Shown here: positions 24,360 to 35,999 of the stretch, piece by piece | Layout: each line of letters opens with the position of its first letter | Position numbering within the stretch: position 1 is the first letter of the stretch | Source: Nomia melanderi | Taxonomy: Eukaryota > Arthropoda > Insecta > Hymenoptera > Halictidae | Assembly: GCF_051020985.1 (NCBI RefSeq) | Contig: NC_134999.1 | Span: 7,874,001 to 7,938,000, forward strand | Reading direction: 5' to 3' | Length of the DNA stretch: 64,000 bases | Notes under the pieces: model-generated | The model's input: the letters and a program-made list of their open reading frames with translations, nothing else | What the model was told of the DNA's origin: nothing | Database searches by the model: none | Position numbers and translations under genes: made by a program

Positions 24360-27300
24360 TTGGTCCCTATGAGACCTCTCCCTGGTGTCCAATCACTTCT
24401 AAGTCACATGGCTTCCCCCGACCTTCCTGGCAATACTGGCAGACGGAATCCAGGTTTTCCACTTTGGAAACCTGGTTTGTATAGTCTAAAGTCAATTTCG
24501 AACAAAAGTATCCCGACCCTCCCATCGGTCAGCCGGATGTAGCCTTGGTCCCTATGAGACCTCTCCCTGGTGTCCAATCACTGCTAAGTCAAATGGCTTC
24601 CCCCGATCTTCATGGCAATTCTGCCCGACGGAATCCAAGTTTTCCACTCTGGAAACCTGGATTGTATAGTCTAAAGTCAATTTCGACCAAAAGTATCCCG
24701 ACCTTCCCATCGGTCAGCCGGATGTAGCCTTGGTCCCTATGGGACCTCTCCCTGGTGTCCAATCACTTCTAAGTCACATGGCTTCCCCCGACCTTCCTGG
24801 CAATACTGGCAGACGGAATCCAGGTTTTCCACTTTGGAAACCTGGTTTGTATAGTCTAAAGTCAATTTCGAACAAAAGTATCCCGACCTTCCCATCGGTC
24901 AGCCGGATGTAGCCTTCGTCCCTATGAGACATCCTCCTGGAGTCCCATCACTGCTATGTCAAATGGCGACCCCCGACATTCCTGGCAATTCTGCCCGACG
25001 GAATCCAAGTATTGCACTTTGGAAACCTGGATTGTATAGTCTAAAGTCAATTTCGACCAAAAGTATCCCGACCCTCCCATCGGTCAGCCGGATGTAGCCT
25101 TGGTCCCTATGAGACCTCTCCCTGGTGTCCAATCACTGCTAAGTCAAATGGCTTCCCCCGATCTTCATGGCAATTCTGCCCGACGGAATCCAAGTTTTCC
25201 ACTCTGGAAACCTGGATTGTATAGTCTAAAGTCAATTTCGACCAAAAGTATCCCGACCTTCCCATCGGTCAGCCGGATGTAGCCTTGGTCCCTGTGAGAC
25301 CTCGCCCTGGTGTCCCATCGATGCTAAGTCAAATGACTACTCCCGACCTTCATAGCAATTCTGTCCGACTTAATCCAAGTTTTCCACTTTGGAATCCTGG
25401 ATTGTATAGTCTAAGGTCAATTTCGACCAAAAGTATCCCGACCTTCCCATCAGTCAGCCGGATGTAGCCTTGGTCCCTGTGAGACATCCTCCTGGAGTCC
25501 CATCACTGCTATGTCAAATGGCGACCCCCGACATTCCTGGCAATTCTGCCCGACGGAATCCAAGTATTGCACTTTGGAAACCTGGATTGTATAGTCTAAA
25601 GTCAATGTTGACCAAAAGTATCCCGACCTTCCCATCGGTCAGCCTGATGTAGCCTTGGAACCTATGAGACCTCGTCCTGGAGTCCCATCACTGCTAATTC
25701 AAATGGCTTCCCCCGACCTTCCTGGCAAAACCGTTCGACGGAATCCAAGTTTTCCAATTTGGACACCTGGTTTGGATAGTCTAAAGTCAATTTCGACTAA
25801 AAGTATCCCGAACTTCCCATCGGTCAGCCGGATGTAGCCTTGGAACCTGAGACCTCGTCCTGGAGTCCCATCACTGCTAATTCAAATGGCTACCCCCGAC
25901 CTTCCTGGCAATTCCAGCCGACGGAATACAAGTTTTCCACTTTGGAAACCTGGGTTGTATAGTCTAAAGTCATTTTCGACCAAAAGTATCCCGACCTTCC
26001 CATCGGTCAGCCGGATGTAGCCTTGGTCCCTATGAGACCTCTCCCTGGTGTCCAATCACTTCTAAGTCAAATGGCTTCCCCCGACATTCCTGGCAATTCT
26101 GGCCGACGGAATCCAAGTTTTCCACTTTGGAAACCTGGTTTGTATAGTCTAATGTCAATGTTGACCAAAAGTATCCCGACCTTCCCATCGGTCAGCCGGA
26201 TGTAGCCTTGGACCCTATGAGACCTCGTCCTGGAGTCCAATCACTGCTAAGTCAAATGGCTTCCCCCGACCTTCCTGGCAATTCTGGCCGACGGAATCCA
26301 AGTTTTCCACTTTGGAAACCCGGATTGTATAGTCGAAAGTCATTTCCGACCAAAAGTATCCAGACCTTCCCATCGGTCAGCCGGATGTAGCCATGGTCCC
26401 TATGAGATCTCGTCCTGGAGTCCCATCACTGCTAAGTCAAATGGCTTCCTCCGTCCTTCCTGGCAATTCTGGCCGAGGGAATCCTAGTTTTCCACTTTGG
26501 AAACCTGGTTTCGATAGTCTAAAGTCAATTTCGACTAACAGTATCCCGAACTTCCCATCGGTCAGCCGGATGTAGGCTTGGATCCTGAGAATTCGTCCTG
26601 GAGTCCCATCACTGCTTAGTCAAATGACTACCCCCGAACTTCCTGCCAATTCTGCCCGACGGAGTCCATGTTTTCCACTTTGGCAATCTGGTTTGTATAG
26701 TCTAAAGTCAATTTCGACCAAAAGTATTCCGAACTTCCCATCGGTCAGCCGGATGTAGCCTTGGAACCTATGAGACCTCGTCCTGGATTCCAATCACTGC
26801 TAAGTCAAATGGCTACCCCCGACATACCTGGCAATTCTTCCCGACGGAATCCAAGCTTTGCACTTTGGAAACCTGGATTGTATAGTCTAAAGTCAATTTC
26901 GACCAAAAGTATCCCGACCTTCCCATCGGTCAGCCGGATGTATCCTTTGTCCTATGAGACCTCTCCCTGGTGTCCAATCACTTCTAAGTCAAATGGCTTC
27001 CCCTGACCTTCCTGGCAATTCTGGCCGACGGAATCCAAGTTTTCCACTTTGGCAACCTGGTTTGTATAGTCTAAAGTCAATTTCGACCAAAAGTATTCAG
27101 AACTTCCCATCGGTCAGCCGGATGTAGCCTTGGAACCTATGAGATCTCGTCCTGGAGTCCCATTACTGCTAAGTCAAATGGCTACCCCCGAAATACCTGG
27201 CAATTCTGGCCGACGGAATCCAAGTTTTCCACTTTGGCAATCTGGTTTGTATAGTCTAAAGTCATTTTCGACCAAAAGTATCCAGACCTTCCCATCTATC

Positions 27301-29166
27301 AGCCGGATGTAACCTTGGTCCCTATGAGACCTCCTCCTGGTGTCCAATCACCGCTAAGTCAAATGGCTCCCCCGATCTTCCTGGCAATTCTGGCCAACGG
27401 AATCCAAGTTTTCCGCCTTGGCAGCCTGGTGTGTATAGTCTAAAGTCATTTTCGACCAAAAGTATCCCGAACTTCCCATCGGTCAGCCGGATGTAGCCTT
27501 GGTCCCTATGAGATCTCGTCCTGGAGTCCCATTACTGCTAAGTCAAATGGCTACCCCCGACCTTCCTGGCAATTCTGCCCGCCGGAATCCAAGTTTTCCA
27601 CTTTGAAAACCTGATTTCTATAGTCTAAAGTCAATTTCGACCAAAAGTATCCCGACCTTCCCATCGGTCAGCCGGATGTAGCCTTGGTCCCTATGAGTCC
27701 TCTCCCTGGTGTCCAATCACTGCTAAGTCAAATGGATTCCCCCGACCTTCCTGGCAATTCTGGACGACGGAATCCAAGTTTTCCTCTTTGGAAACCCGAA
27801 TTCTATAGTCTAAAGTCAATTTCGACCAAAAGTATCCCGACCTTCCCATCGGTCAGCCGGATGTAGCCTTCGTCCCTATGAGACATCGTCCTGGAATCCC
27901 ATCACTGCTAAGTCAAATGGCTACCCCCGACCTTCCTGGCAATTCTGCCCGACGGAATCCAAGTTTTCCACTTTGGAAACCTGGATTGTATAGTCTAAAG
28001 TCTATTTCGACCAAAAGTATCCCGAACTTCCCATTGGTCTGCCGGATGTAGCCTTGGTCCCTATGAGACCTCGCCCTGGTGTCCAATCACTGCTAAGTCA
28101 AATGACTACCCCTGACCTTCATGGCAATTCTGCCCGACGGAATCCAAGTTTTCCACTTTGGAAACATGGATTGTATAGTCTAAAGTCTATTTCGACCAAA
28201 AGTATCCCGAACTTCCCATTGGTCAGCCGGATGTAGCCTTGGTCCCTATGAGACCTCGCCCTGGTGTCCAATCACTGCTAAGTCAAATGACTACGCCTGA
28301 CCTTCATGGCAATTCTGCCCGACGGAATCCAAGTTTTCCACTTTGGAGACATGGATTGTATAGTCTAAGGTCAATTTCGACCAAAAGTATCCCGAACCAC
28401 CCATCGGTCAGCCGGATGTAGCCTTGGTCCCTATGAGACCTCTCCCTGGTGTCCAATCACTTCTAAGTCAAATGGCTTCCCCTGACCTTCCTGGCAATTC
28501 TGGCCGACGGAATCCAAGTTTTCCACTTTGGCAACCTGGTTTGTATAGTCTAAAGTCAATTTCGACCAAAAGTATCCCGAACTACACATCGGTCAGCCGG
28601 ATGTAGCCTTGGAACCTGAGACTTCGTCCTGGAGTCCCGTCACTGCTTAGTCAAATGACTACCCCCGACCTTCCTGCCAATTCTGCCCGACGGAGTCCAA
28701 GTTTTCCACTTTGGAAACCTGGATTGTATAGTCTAAAGTCAATTTCGACCAAAAGTATCCCGACCTTCTCATCGGTCAGCCGGATGTAGCCTTGGTCCCT
28801 ATGAGACATCGTACTGGAGTCCCTTCACAGCTAAGTCAAATGGCTACCCCCGACCTTCCTGGCAATTCTGCCCGACGGAATCCTAGTTTTCCACTTTGGA
28901 AACCTGGTTTGGATAGTCTAAAGTCAATTTCGACTAAAAGTATCCCTACCTTCCCATCGGTCAGCCGGATGTAGCCATCGTCCCTATGAGACATCGTCCT
29001 GGAGTCCCATCACAGATAAGTCAAATGGCTCCCCCGACCTTCCTGGCAATTCCGGCCGACGGAATCAAAGTTTTCCACTTTGGAAACCTGGTTTGTATAG
29101 TCTAAAGTCAATTTCGACCAAAAGTATCCCGACCTTCTCATCGGTCAGCCGGATGTAGCCTTGGTC
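24360..29166. repeat. 27-monomer tandem duplication, copy 2 (26 monomers)
   Basis: The copy begins directly where copy 1 ends. It matches copy 1 until about 29,166, where the sequence TTGGTCCTATGAGACC departs from the expected TTGGTCCCTATGAG. It differs from copy 1 by one merged monomer (25,470-25,654), a cluster of ten changes at 27,471-27,547, and scattered single changes such as at 27,146 and 28,976. Confidence 0.93.
25470..25654. repeat. Three-part mosaic monomer
   Basis: The first ~16 bases (TTGGTCCCTGTGAGAC) match the copy 1 monomer at 20,486. The middle (CATCCTCCTGG, CTATGTCAAATGGCGACC, CAAGTATTGCAC) matches the monomer at 24,915, three monomers upstream, and its copy 1 partner at 19,931. 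The end (AATGTTGACC, CAGCCTGATG) matches the monomer at 20,671. The right switch lies at about 25,599-25,607. In copy 1 the corresponding interval is two monomers (20,486-20,853), so this single monomer replaces two. Confidence 0.85.
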
Positions 29167-32100
29167 CTATGAGACCTCGTAATGGAGTCCCATCACTGCT
29201 AAGTCAAATGGCTACCCCCGACCTACCTGGCAATTCTGCCCGACGGAATCCAAGTTTTGCACTTTGCAAACCTGGATTGTATAGTCTAAATTCAATTTCG
29301 ACCAAAAGTATCCCGAACTTCTCATCGGTCAGCCGGATATAGCCTTGGAACCTATGAGACCTAGTCCTGGAGTCCCATCACAGCTAAGTCAAATGGCTCC
29401 CCCGACCTTCCTGGCAATTCCGGCCGACGGAATCCAAGTTTTCCACTTTGGAAACCTGGTTTGTATAGTCTAAAGTCATTTTCGACCAAAAGTATCCAGA
29501 CCTTCCCATCGGTCAGCCGGATGTAGCCTTGGTCCCTATGAGATCTCGTCCAGGAGTCCCATCACTGCTAAGTCAAATGGCTAATCCCGACCTTCCTGGC
29601 AATTGTGGACGACGGAATACAAGTTTTCCACTTTGGCAACCTGGTTTGTATAGTCTAAAGTCATTTTCGACCAAAAGTATCCCGACCTTCCCATCGGTCA
29701 GCCGGATGTAGCCTTCGTCCCTATGAGACATCGTCCTGGAGTCCCATCAGTGCTGAGTCAAATGGCTTCCCCCGACCTTCCTGGCAATTCTGCCCGACGG
29801 AGTCCAAGTTTTCCACTTTGGAAACCTGGTTTGTATAGTCTAAAGTCAATTTCGACCAAAAGTATCCCGACCTTCCCTCCGGTCAGCCGGATGTAGCCTT
29901 GGTCCCTATGAGTCCTCGCCCTGGTGTCCAATCACTGCTAAGTCAAATGGCTACCCCCGACGTTCCTGGCAATTCTGCCCGACCGAGTCAAAGTCTTCCA
30001 CTTTGGAAACCTGGATTGTATAGTCTAAGGTCAATGTCGACCAAAAGTATTCCGAACTTCCCATCGGTCAGCTGGATGTAGCCTTGGAACCTGAGACCTC
30101 GTCCTGGAGTCCCAGCACTGCTAAGTCAAATGACTACCCCCGACCTTCCTGGCAATTCTGTCCAACGGAGTCCCAGTTTTCCACTTTGGAAACATGGTTT
30201 GTATAGTCTAAAGTCAATTTCGACCAAAAGTATCCCGACCTTCCCATCGGTCAGCCGGATGTAGCCTTGGTCCCTATGAGACATCGTCCTGGAGTCCCTT
30301 CACAGCTAAGTCAAATGGCTAACCCCGACCTTCCTGGCAATTCTGCCCGACGGAATCCTAGTTTTCCACTTTGGAAACCTGGTTTGGATAGTCTAAAGTC
30401 AATTTCGACTAAAAGTATCCCGACCTTCTCATCGGTCAGCCGGATGTAGCCTTGGTCCCTATGAGACCTCGTCCTGGAGTCCCATCACTGCTAAGTCAAA
30501 TGACTACCTCCGACCTTCCTGGCAATTCTGTCCAACGGAGTCCCAGTTTTCCACTTTGGAAACCTGGTTTGTATAGTATAAAGTCGATTTGGACCAAAAG
30601 TATCCCGACCTTCCCATCGGTCAGCCGGATGTAGCCTCCGTCCCTATGAGACATGGTCCTGGAGTGCTATCACTGCTAAGTCAAATGGCTTCCCCCGACC
30701 TTCCTGGCAATTCTGCCCGACGGAGTCCAAGATTTCCACTTTGGCAACCTGGATTGTATACTCTAAAGTCATTTTCGACCAAAAGTATCCCGAACTTCCC
30801 ATCGGTCAGCCGGATGTAGCCTTGGTCCCTATGAGATCTCGTCCAGGAGTCCCATCACTGCTAAGTCAAATGGCTAATCCCGACCTTCCTGGCAATTGTG
30901 GCCGACGGAATCCAAGTTTTCCACTTTGGAAACCTGGATTGTATAGTCTAAAGTCAATTTCGACCAAAAGTGTCCCGACCTTCTCATCGGTCAGCCGGAT
31001 GTAGCCTTGGTCCCTATGAGACATCGTCCTGGAGTCCCTTCACAGCTAAGTCAAATGGCTACCCCCGACCTTCCTGGCAATTCTGCCCGACGAAATCCTA
31101 GTTTTCCACTTTGGAAACCTGGTTTGGATAGTCTAAAGTCAATTTCGACTAAAAGTATCCCGACCTTCTCATCGGTCAGCCGGATGTAGCCTTGGTCCCT
31201 ATGAGACCTCGTCCTGGAGTCCCATCACTGCTAAGTCAAATGACTACCCCCGACCGTCCTGGCAATTCTGTCCAACGGAGTCCCAGTTTTCCACTTTGGA
31301 AACCTGGTTTGGATAGTCTAAAGTCAATTTCAACTAAAAGTATCCCGAACTTCCCAACGGTCAGCCGGATGTAGCCTTGGAACCTGAGACTTCGACCTGT
31401 AGTCCCATCACTGCTAAGTCAAATGGCTACCCCCGACCTTCCTGGCAATTCTGGCTGACGGAATCCAAGTTTTCCACTTTGGAAACCCGGATTGTATAGT
31501 CTAAAGTCAATTTCGACCAAAAGTATCCCGACCTTCCCATCGGTCAGCCGGATGTAGCCTTCGTCCCTATGAGACATCGTCCTGGAGTCCCATCACTGCT
31601 AAGTCAAATGGCTACCCCCGACCTACCTGGCAATTCTGCCGACGGAAACCAAGTTTTGCACTTTGGAAACCTGGTTTGTATAGTGTAAAGTCATTTCCGA
31701 CCAAAAGTATCCAGACCTTCCCATCGGTCAGCCGGATGTAGCCTTGGTCCCTATGAGATCTCGTCCTGGAGTCCCATCACTGCTAAGTCAAATGGCTACC
31801 CCCGACCTTCCTGGCAATTCTGCCCGACGGAATCCATGTTTTCCACTTTAGCAGCCTGGTTTGTATAGTCTAAAGTCATTTTCGACCAAAAGTATCCCGA
31901 CCCTCCCATCGGTCAGCCGGATGTAGCCTTGGTCCCTATGAGACCTCTCCCTGGTGTCCAATCACTGCTAAGTCGAATGGCTTCCCCCGACCTTCCTGGA
32001 AATTTTGGCCGACGGAATCTAAGTTTTCCACTTTGAAAACCTGGTTTGTATAGTCTAAAGTCATTTTTGACCAAAAGTATCCCGATCTTCCCATCGTTCA

Positions 32101-33960
32101 TCTGGATGTAGCCTTGGTCCCTATGAGACCTCGTCCTGGAGTCCCATCACAGCTAAGTCAAATGGCTTCCCCCGTCCTTCCTGGCACTTCTGCCCGACGG
32201 AATCCAAGTTTTCCACTTTCGAAACCTGGATTGTATAGTCTAAAGTCAATTTCGACCAAAAGTATCCAGGCCTTCCCATCGGTGAGCCGGATGTAGCCTT
32301 GGTCCCTATGAGAACTAGTCCTGGAGTCCCATCACTGCTAAGTCAAATGGCTACCCCCGACATTCCTGGCAATTCTGCCCGACGTAATCCAAGTTTTGCT
32401 CTTTGGAAACCTGGATTGTATAGTCCAAAGTCAATTTCGACCAAACGTATCCCGAACTTCCCATGGGTCAGCCGTATGTAGCCTTGGTCCCTATGAGATC
32501 TAGTCATGTAGTCCCATCACTGCTAAGTCAAATGGCTATCCCCGACCTTCCTGGCAATTCTGCCCGTCGGAATCCAAGTTTTCCACTTTGGAAACCCGGA
32601 TTGTATAGTCTAAAGTCAATTTCGACCAAAAGTATCCCGACCTTCCCATCGGTCAGCTGGATGTAGCCTTGGGCGCTATTAGACCTCGTCCTTGAGTCCC
32701 ATCACTGGTATGTCGAATGGCAGCTACCCCCGTCATTCCTGGCTACTCTGCCCGACGGAATCCAAGTTTTCCACTTTGGAAACCTGATTTCTATTGTCTA
32801 AAGTCAATTTCGACCAAAAGTATCCCGAACTTCCCATCGGTCAGCCGGATGTAGCCTTGGTCCCTATGAGACCTCTCCCTGGTGTCCAATCAATGTTAAG
32901 TCAAGATGACTACCACCGACCTTCATGGCAATTCTGCCCGCCGGAAACCAAGTTTTCCACTTTGAAAACCTGGTTTGTATAGTCTAAAGTCAATTTCGAC
33001 CAAAAGTATCCCGACCCTCCCATCGGTCAGCAGGATGTAGCCTTGGTCCCTATGAGACCTCTCCCTGGTGTGGAATCACTGCTAAGTCAAATGGCTTCCC
33101 CCGACCTTCCTGGCAATTCTGGCCGACGGAATCCAAGATTTCCACTTTGAAAACCTGGTTTGTATAGTCTAAAGACAGTTTCGACCAAAAGTATCCCGAC
33201 CTTCCCATCGGTCAGCCGGATGTAGCCTTGGTCCCTATGAGACCTCTCCCTGGTGTCCAATCACTGCTAAGTCAAATGGCTTCCCCCGACCTTCCTGGTA
33301 ATTCTGGCCGACGGAATCCAAGTCTTCCACTTTGGAAACCTGGATTGTATAGTCTACAGTCAATTTCGTCCAGAAGTATCCCTACCTTCCCATCGGTCAG
33401 CCGGATGTAGCCTTCGTCCCTATGAGACATCGTCCTCGAGTGCCATCACTGCTAAGTCAAATGGCTACCTCCGACCTTTCTGGCAATTCTGCCCGACGGA
33501 ATCCAAGTTTTGCACTTTGGAAACCAGGATTGTATAGTCTAAAGTCAATTTCGAACAAAAGTATCCTGACCTTCCCATCGGACAGCCGGATGTAGCCTTG
33601 GAACCTGTGAGACCTCGTCCTGGAGTCCCATCACTGCTAAGTCAAATAACTACCCCCGACCTTCCTGGCAATTCTGCTCCGACGGAATGCAAGTTTTGCA
33701 CTTTGGAAACCTGGATTGTATAGTCTAAAGTCAATTTCGGCCAAAAGTATCCCGACCTTCCCCATCGGACAGCCGGATGTAGCCTTGGTCCCAATGAGAC
33801 CTCGCCCTGGTGTCCAATCACTGCTAAGTCAAATGGCTACCCCCGACCTTCCTGGCAATTCTGCCCGAGGGAATCCAAGTTTTGCACTTTGGAAACCTGG
33901 ATTGTATAGTGTAAAGTCAATTTCGACCAAAAGTATCCCGAAATTCCCATCGGTCAGCTG
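29167..33960. repeat. Diverged satellite stretch with local 4- and 7-monomer repeats
   Basis: About 26 monomers of mixed subtypes. The monomers at 30,267 and 30,452 recur at 31,007 and 31,192 (offset 740 bp, four monomers). A monomer marked by GGCAATTGTGG(A/C)CGACGG at 29,529 recurs at about 30,822 (seven monomers on). The 30,452-30,820 segment resembles 4,784-5,151, with the CGATTTGGACC marker. From 31.4 to 34 kb many private changes are present, including a one-base insertion in TTCCCCATCGG near 33,770. No gene, RNA or insertion element is visible. Confidence 0.75.
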
Positions 33961-35999
33961 GATGTAGCCTTGGTCTCTATGAGACATCTCCCTGGTGTCC
34001 AATCACTGCTAAGTCAAATGGCTTCCCCCGACCTTCCTGGCAATTCTGGCCGACGGAATCCAAGTTTTCCACTTTGGAAACCCGGATTGTATAGTCTAAA
34101 GTCAATTTCGACCAAAAGTATCCCGACCCGCCCATCCGTCAGCCGGATGTAGCCTTGGTCCCAATGAGACCTCGCCCTGGTGTCCAATCACTGCTAAGTC
34201 AAATGGCCACCCCCGACCTTCCTGGCAATTCTGCCCGAGGGAATCCAAGTTTTGCACTTTGGAAACCTGGATTGTATAGTGTAAAGTCAATTTCGACCAA
34301 AAGTATCCCGACCTTCCCATCGGTCAGCCGGATGTAGCTTTCGTCCCTATTAGACATCGTCGTGGAGTCCCATCACTGCTAAGTCAAATAGCTAACCCCG
34401 ACCTTCCTGGCAATTCTGCCCGACGGAATCCAAGTTTTGCACTTTGGAAACCTGGATTGTATAGTGTAAAGTCAATTTCGACCAAAAGTATCCCGAACTT
34501 CCCATCGGTCAGCTGGATGTAGCCTTGGTCCCTAAGAGACCTCGTCCTGGAGTCCCATCACAGCTAAGTCAAATGGCTTCCCCCGACCTTCCTGGCAATT
34601 CTGCCCGACGGAATCCAAGTTATGCACTTTGGAAACCTGGATTGTATAGTCTAAAGTCAATTTCGACCAAAAGTATCCCGTACTTCGCATCGGTCAGCCG
34701 GATGTAGCCTTGGAACCTATGAGACCTCGTCCTGGAGTCCCGTCACTGCGAAATCAAATGGCTACCCCCGACCTTCCTGGCAATTCTGTGCGACGGAATC
34801 CAAGTTTTCCACCTTGGCAACCTGGTTTGTATAGTCTAAAGTCAATTTCGACTAAAAGTATCCCGTACTTCCCATCGGTCAGCCGTATGTAGCCTTGGAA
34901 CCTATGAGACCTCGTGCAGGAGTCCCATCACTGCTAAGTCAAATGACTACCCCAGACCTTCCTGCCAATTCTGCCCGACGGAGTCCAAGTTTTCCACTTC
35001 GGAAACCTGGATTGTATAGTCTAAAGTCAATTTCGACCAAAAGTATACCGACCTTCCCATCGGTCAGCCGGATGTAGCCTTCGTCCCTATGAGACATCGT
35101 CGTGGAGTCCCATCACTGCAAAGTCAAATGGCTACCCTCGACCTTCCTGGCAATTCTGCCCGACGGAATCCAAGTTATGCACTTTGGAAACCTGGATTGT
35201 ATAGTCTAAAGTCAATTTCGACCAAAAGTATCCCGAACTTCCCATCGGTCAGCCGGATGTAGCCTTGGAACCTATGAGACCTCGTCCTGGAGTCCCATCA
35301 CTGCTAAATCAAATGACTACCCCCGACCTTCCTGGCAATACTGCCCGACGGAATCCAAGTTTTGCACTTTGGAAACCTGGATTGTATAGTGTAAAGTCAA
35401 TTTCGACCAAAAGTATACCGACCTTCCCATCGGTCAGCCGGATGTAGCCTTCGTCCCTATGAGACATCGTCGTGGAGTCCAATCACTGCTAAGCCAAATG
35501 GCTACCCTCGACCTTCCTGGCAATTCTGCCCGACGGAATCCAAGTTATGCACTTTGGAAACCTGGATTGTATAGTCTAAAGTCAATTTCGACCAGAAGTA
35601 CCCCGAACTTCCCATCGGTCAGCCGCATGTAGCCTTGGAACCTATGAGACCTCGTCCTGGAGTCCCATCACTGCTAAATCAAATGACTACCCCCGACCTT
35701 CCTGGCAATTCTGGCCGACGGAATCCAAGTTTTGCACTTTGGAAGCCTGTATTGTATAGTCTAAAGTCAATTTCGACCAAAAGTATCCCGAACATCCCAT
35801 TGGTCAGTCGGATGTAGCCTTCGTCCCTATGAGACATCGTCCTGGAGTCCCATCACTGCTAAGTCAAATGGCTACCCCCGACCTTCCTGGCAATTCTGGC
35901 CGACGGAATCCAAGTTTGGCACTTTGGAAACCTGGATTGTATAGTCTAAAGACAATTTCGACCAAAAGTATCCCGAACTTCCCATGGGTCAGTCGGATG
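33961..35999. repeat. Stretch with dimeric (370-bp) repeats
   Basis: Two alternating subtypes recur at 370 bp. The pair at 35,080 (TTCGTCC, CGTCGTGGAGTCC, GCTACCCTCG) and 35,265 (TTGGAACC, CTAAATCAAATGAC) recurs at 35,450 and 35,635. Upstream, a GCCCGAGGGAATCC, TATAGTGTAAAGTC subtype occurs at 33,785 and 34,155, also 370 bp apart. The region ends where the 69-monomer duplication begins, near 36,000. Confidence 0.8.
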
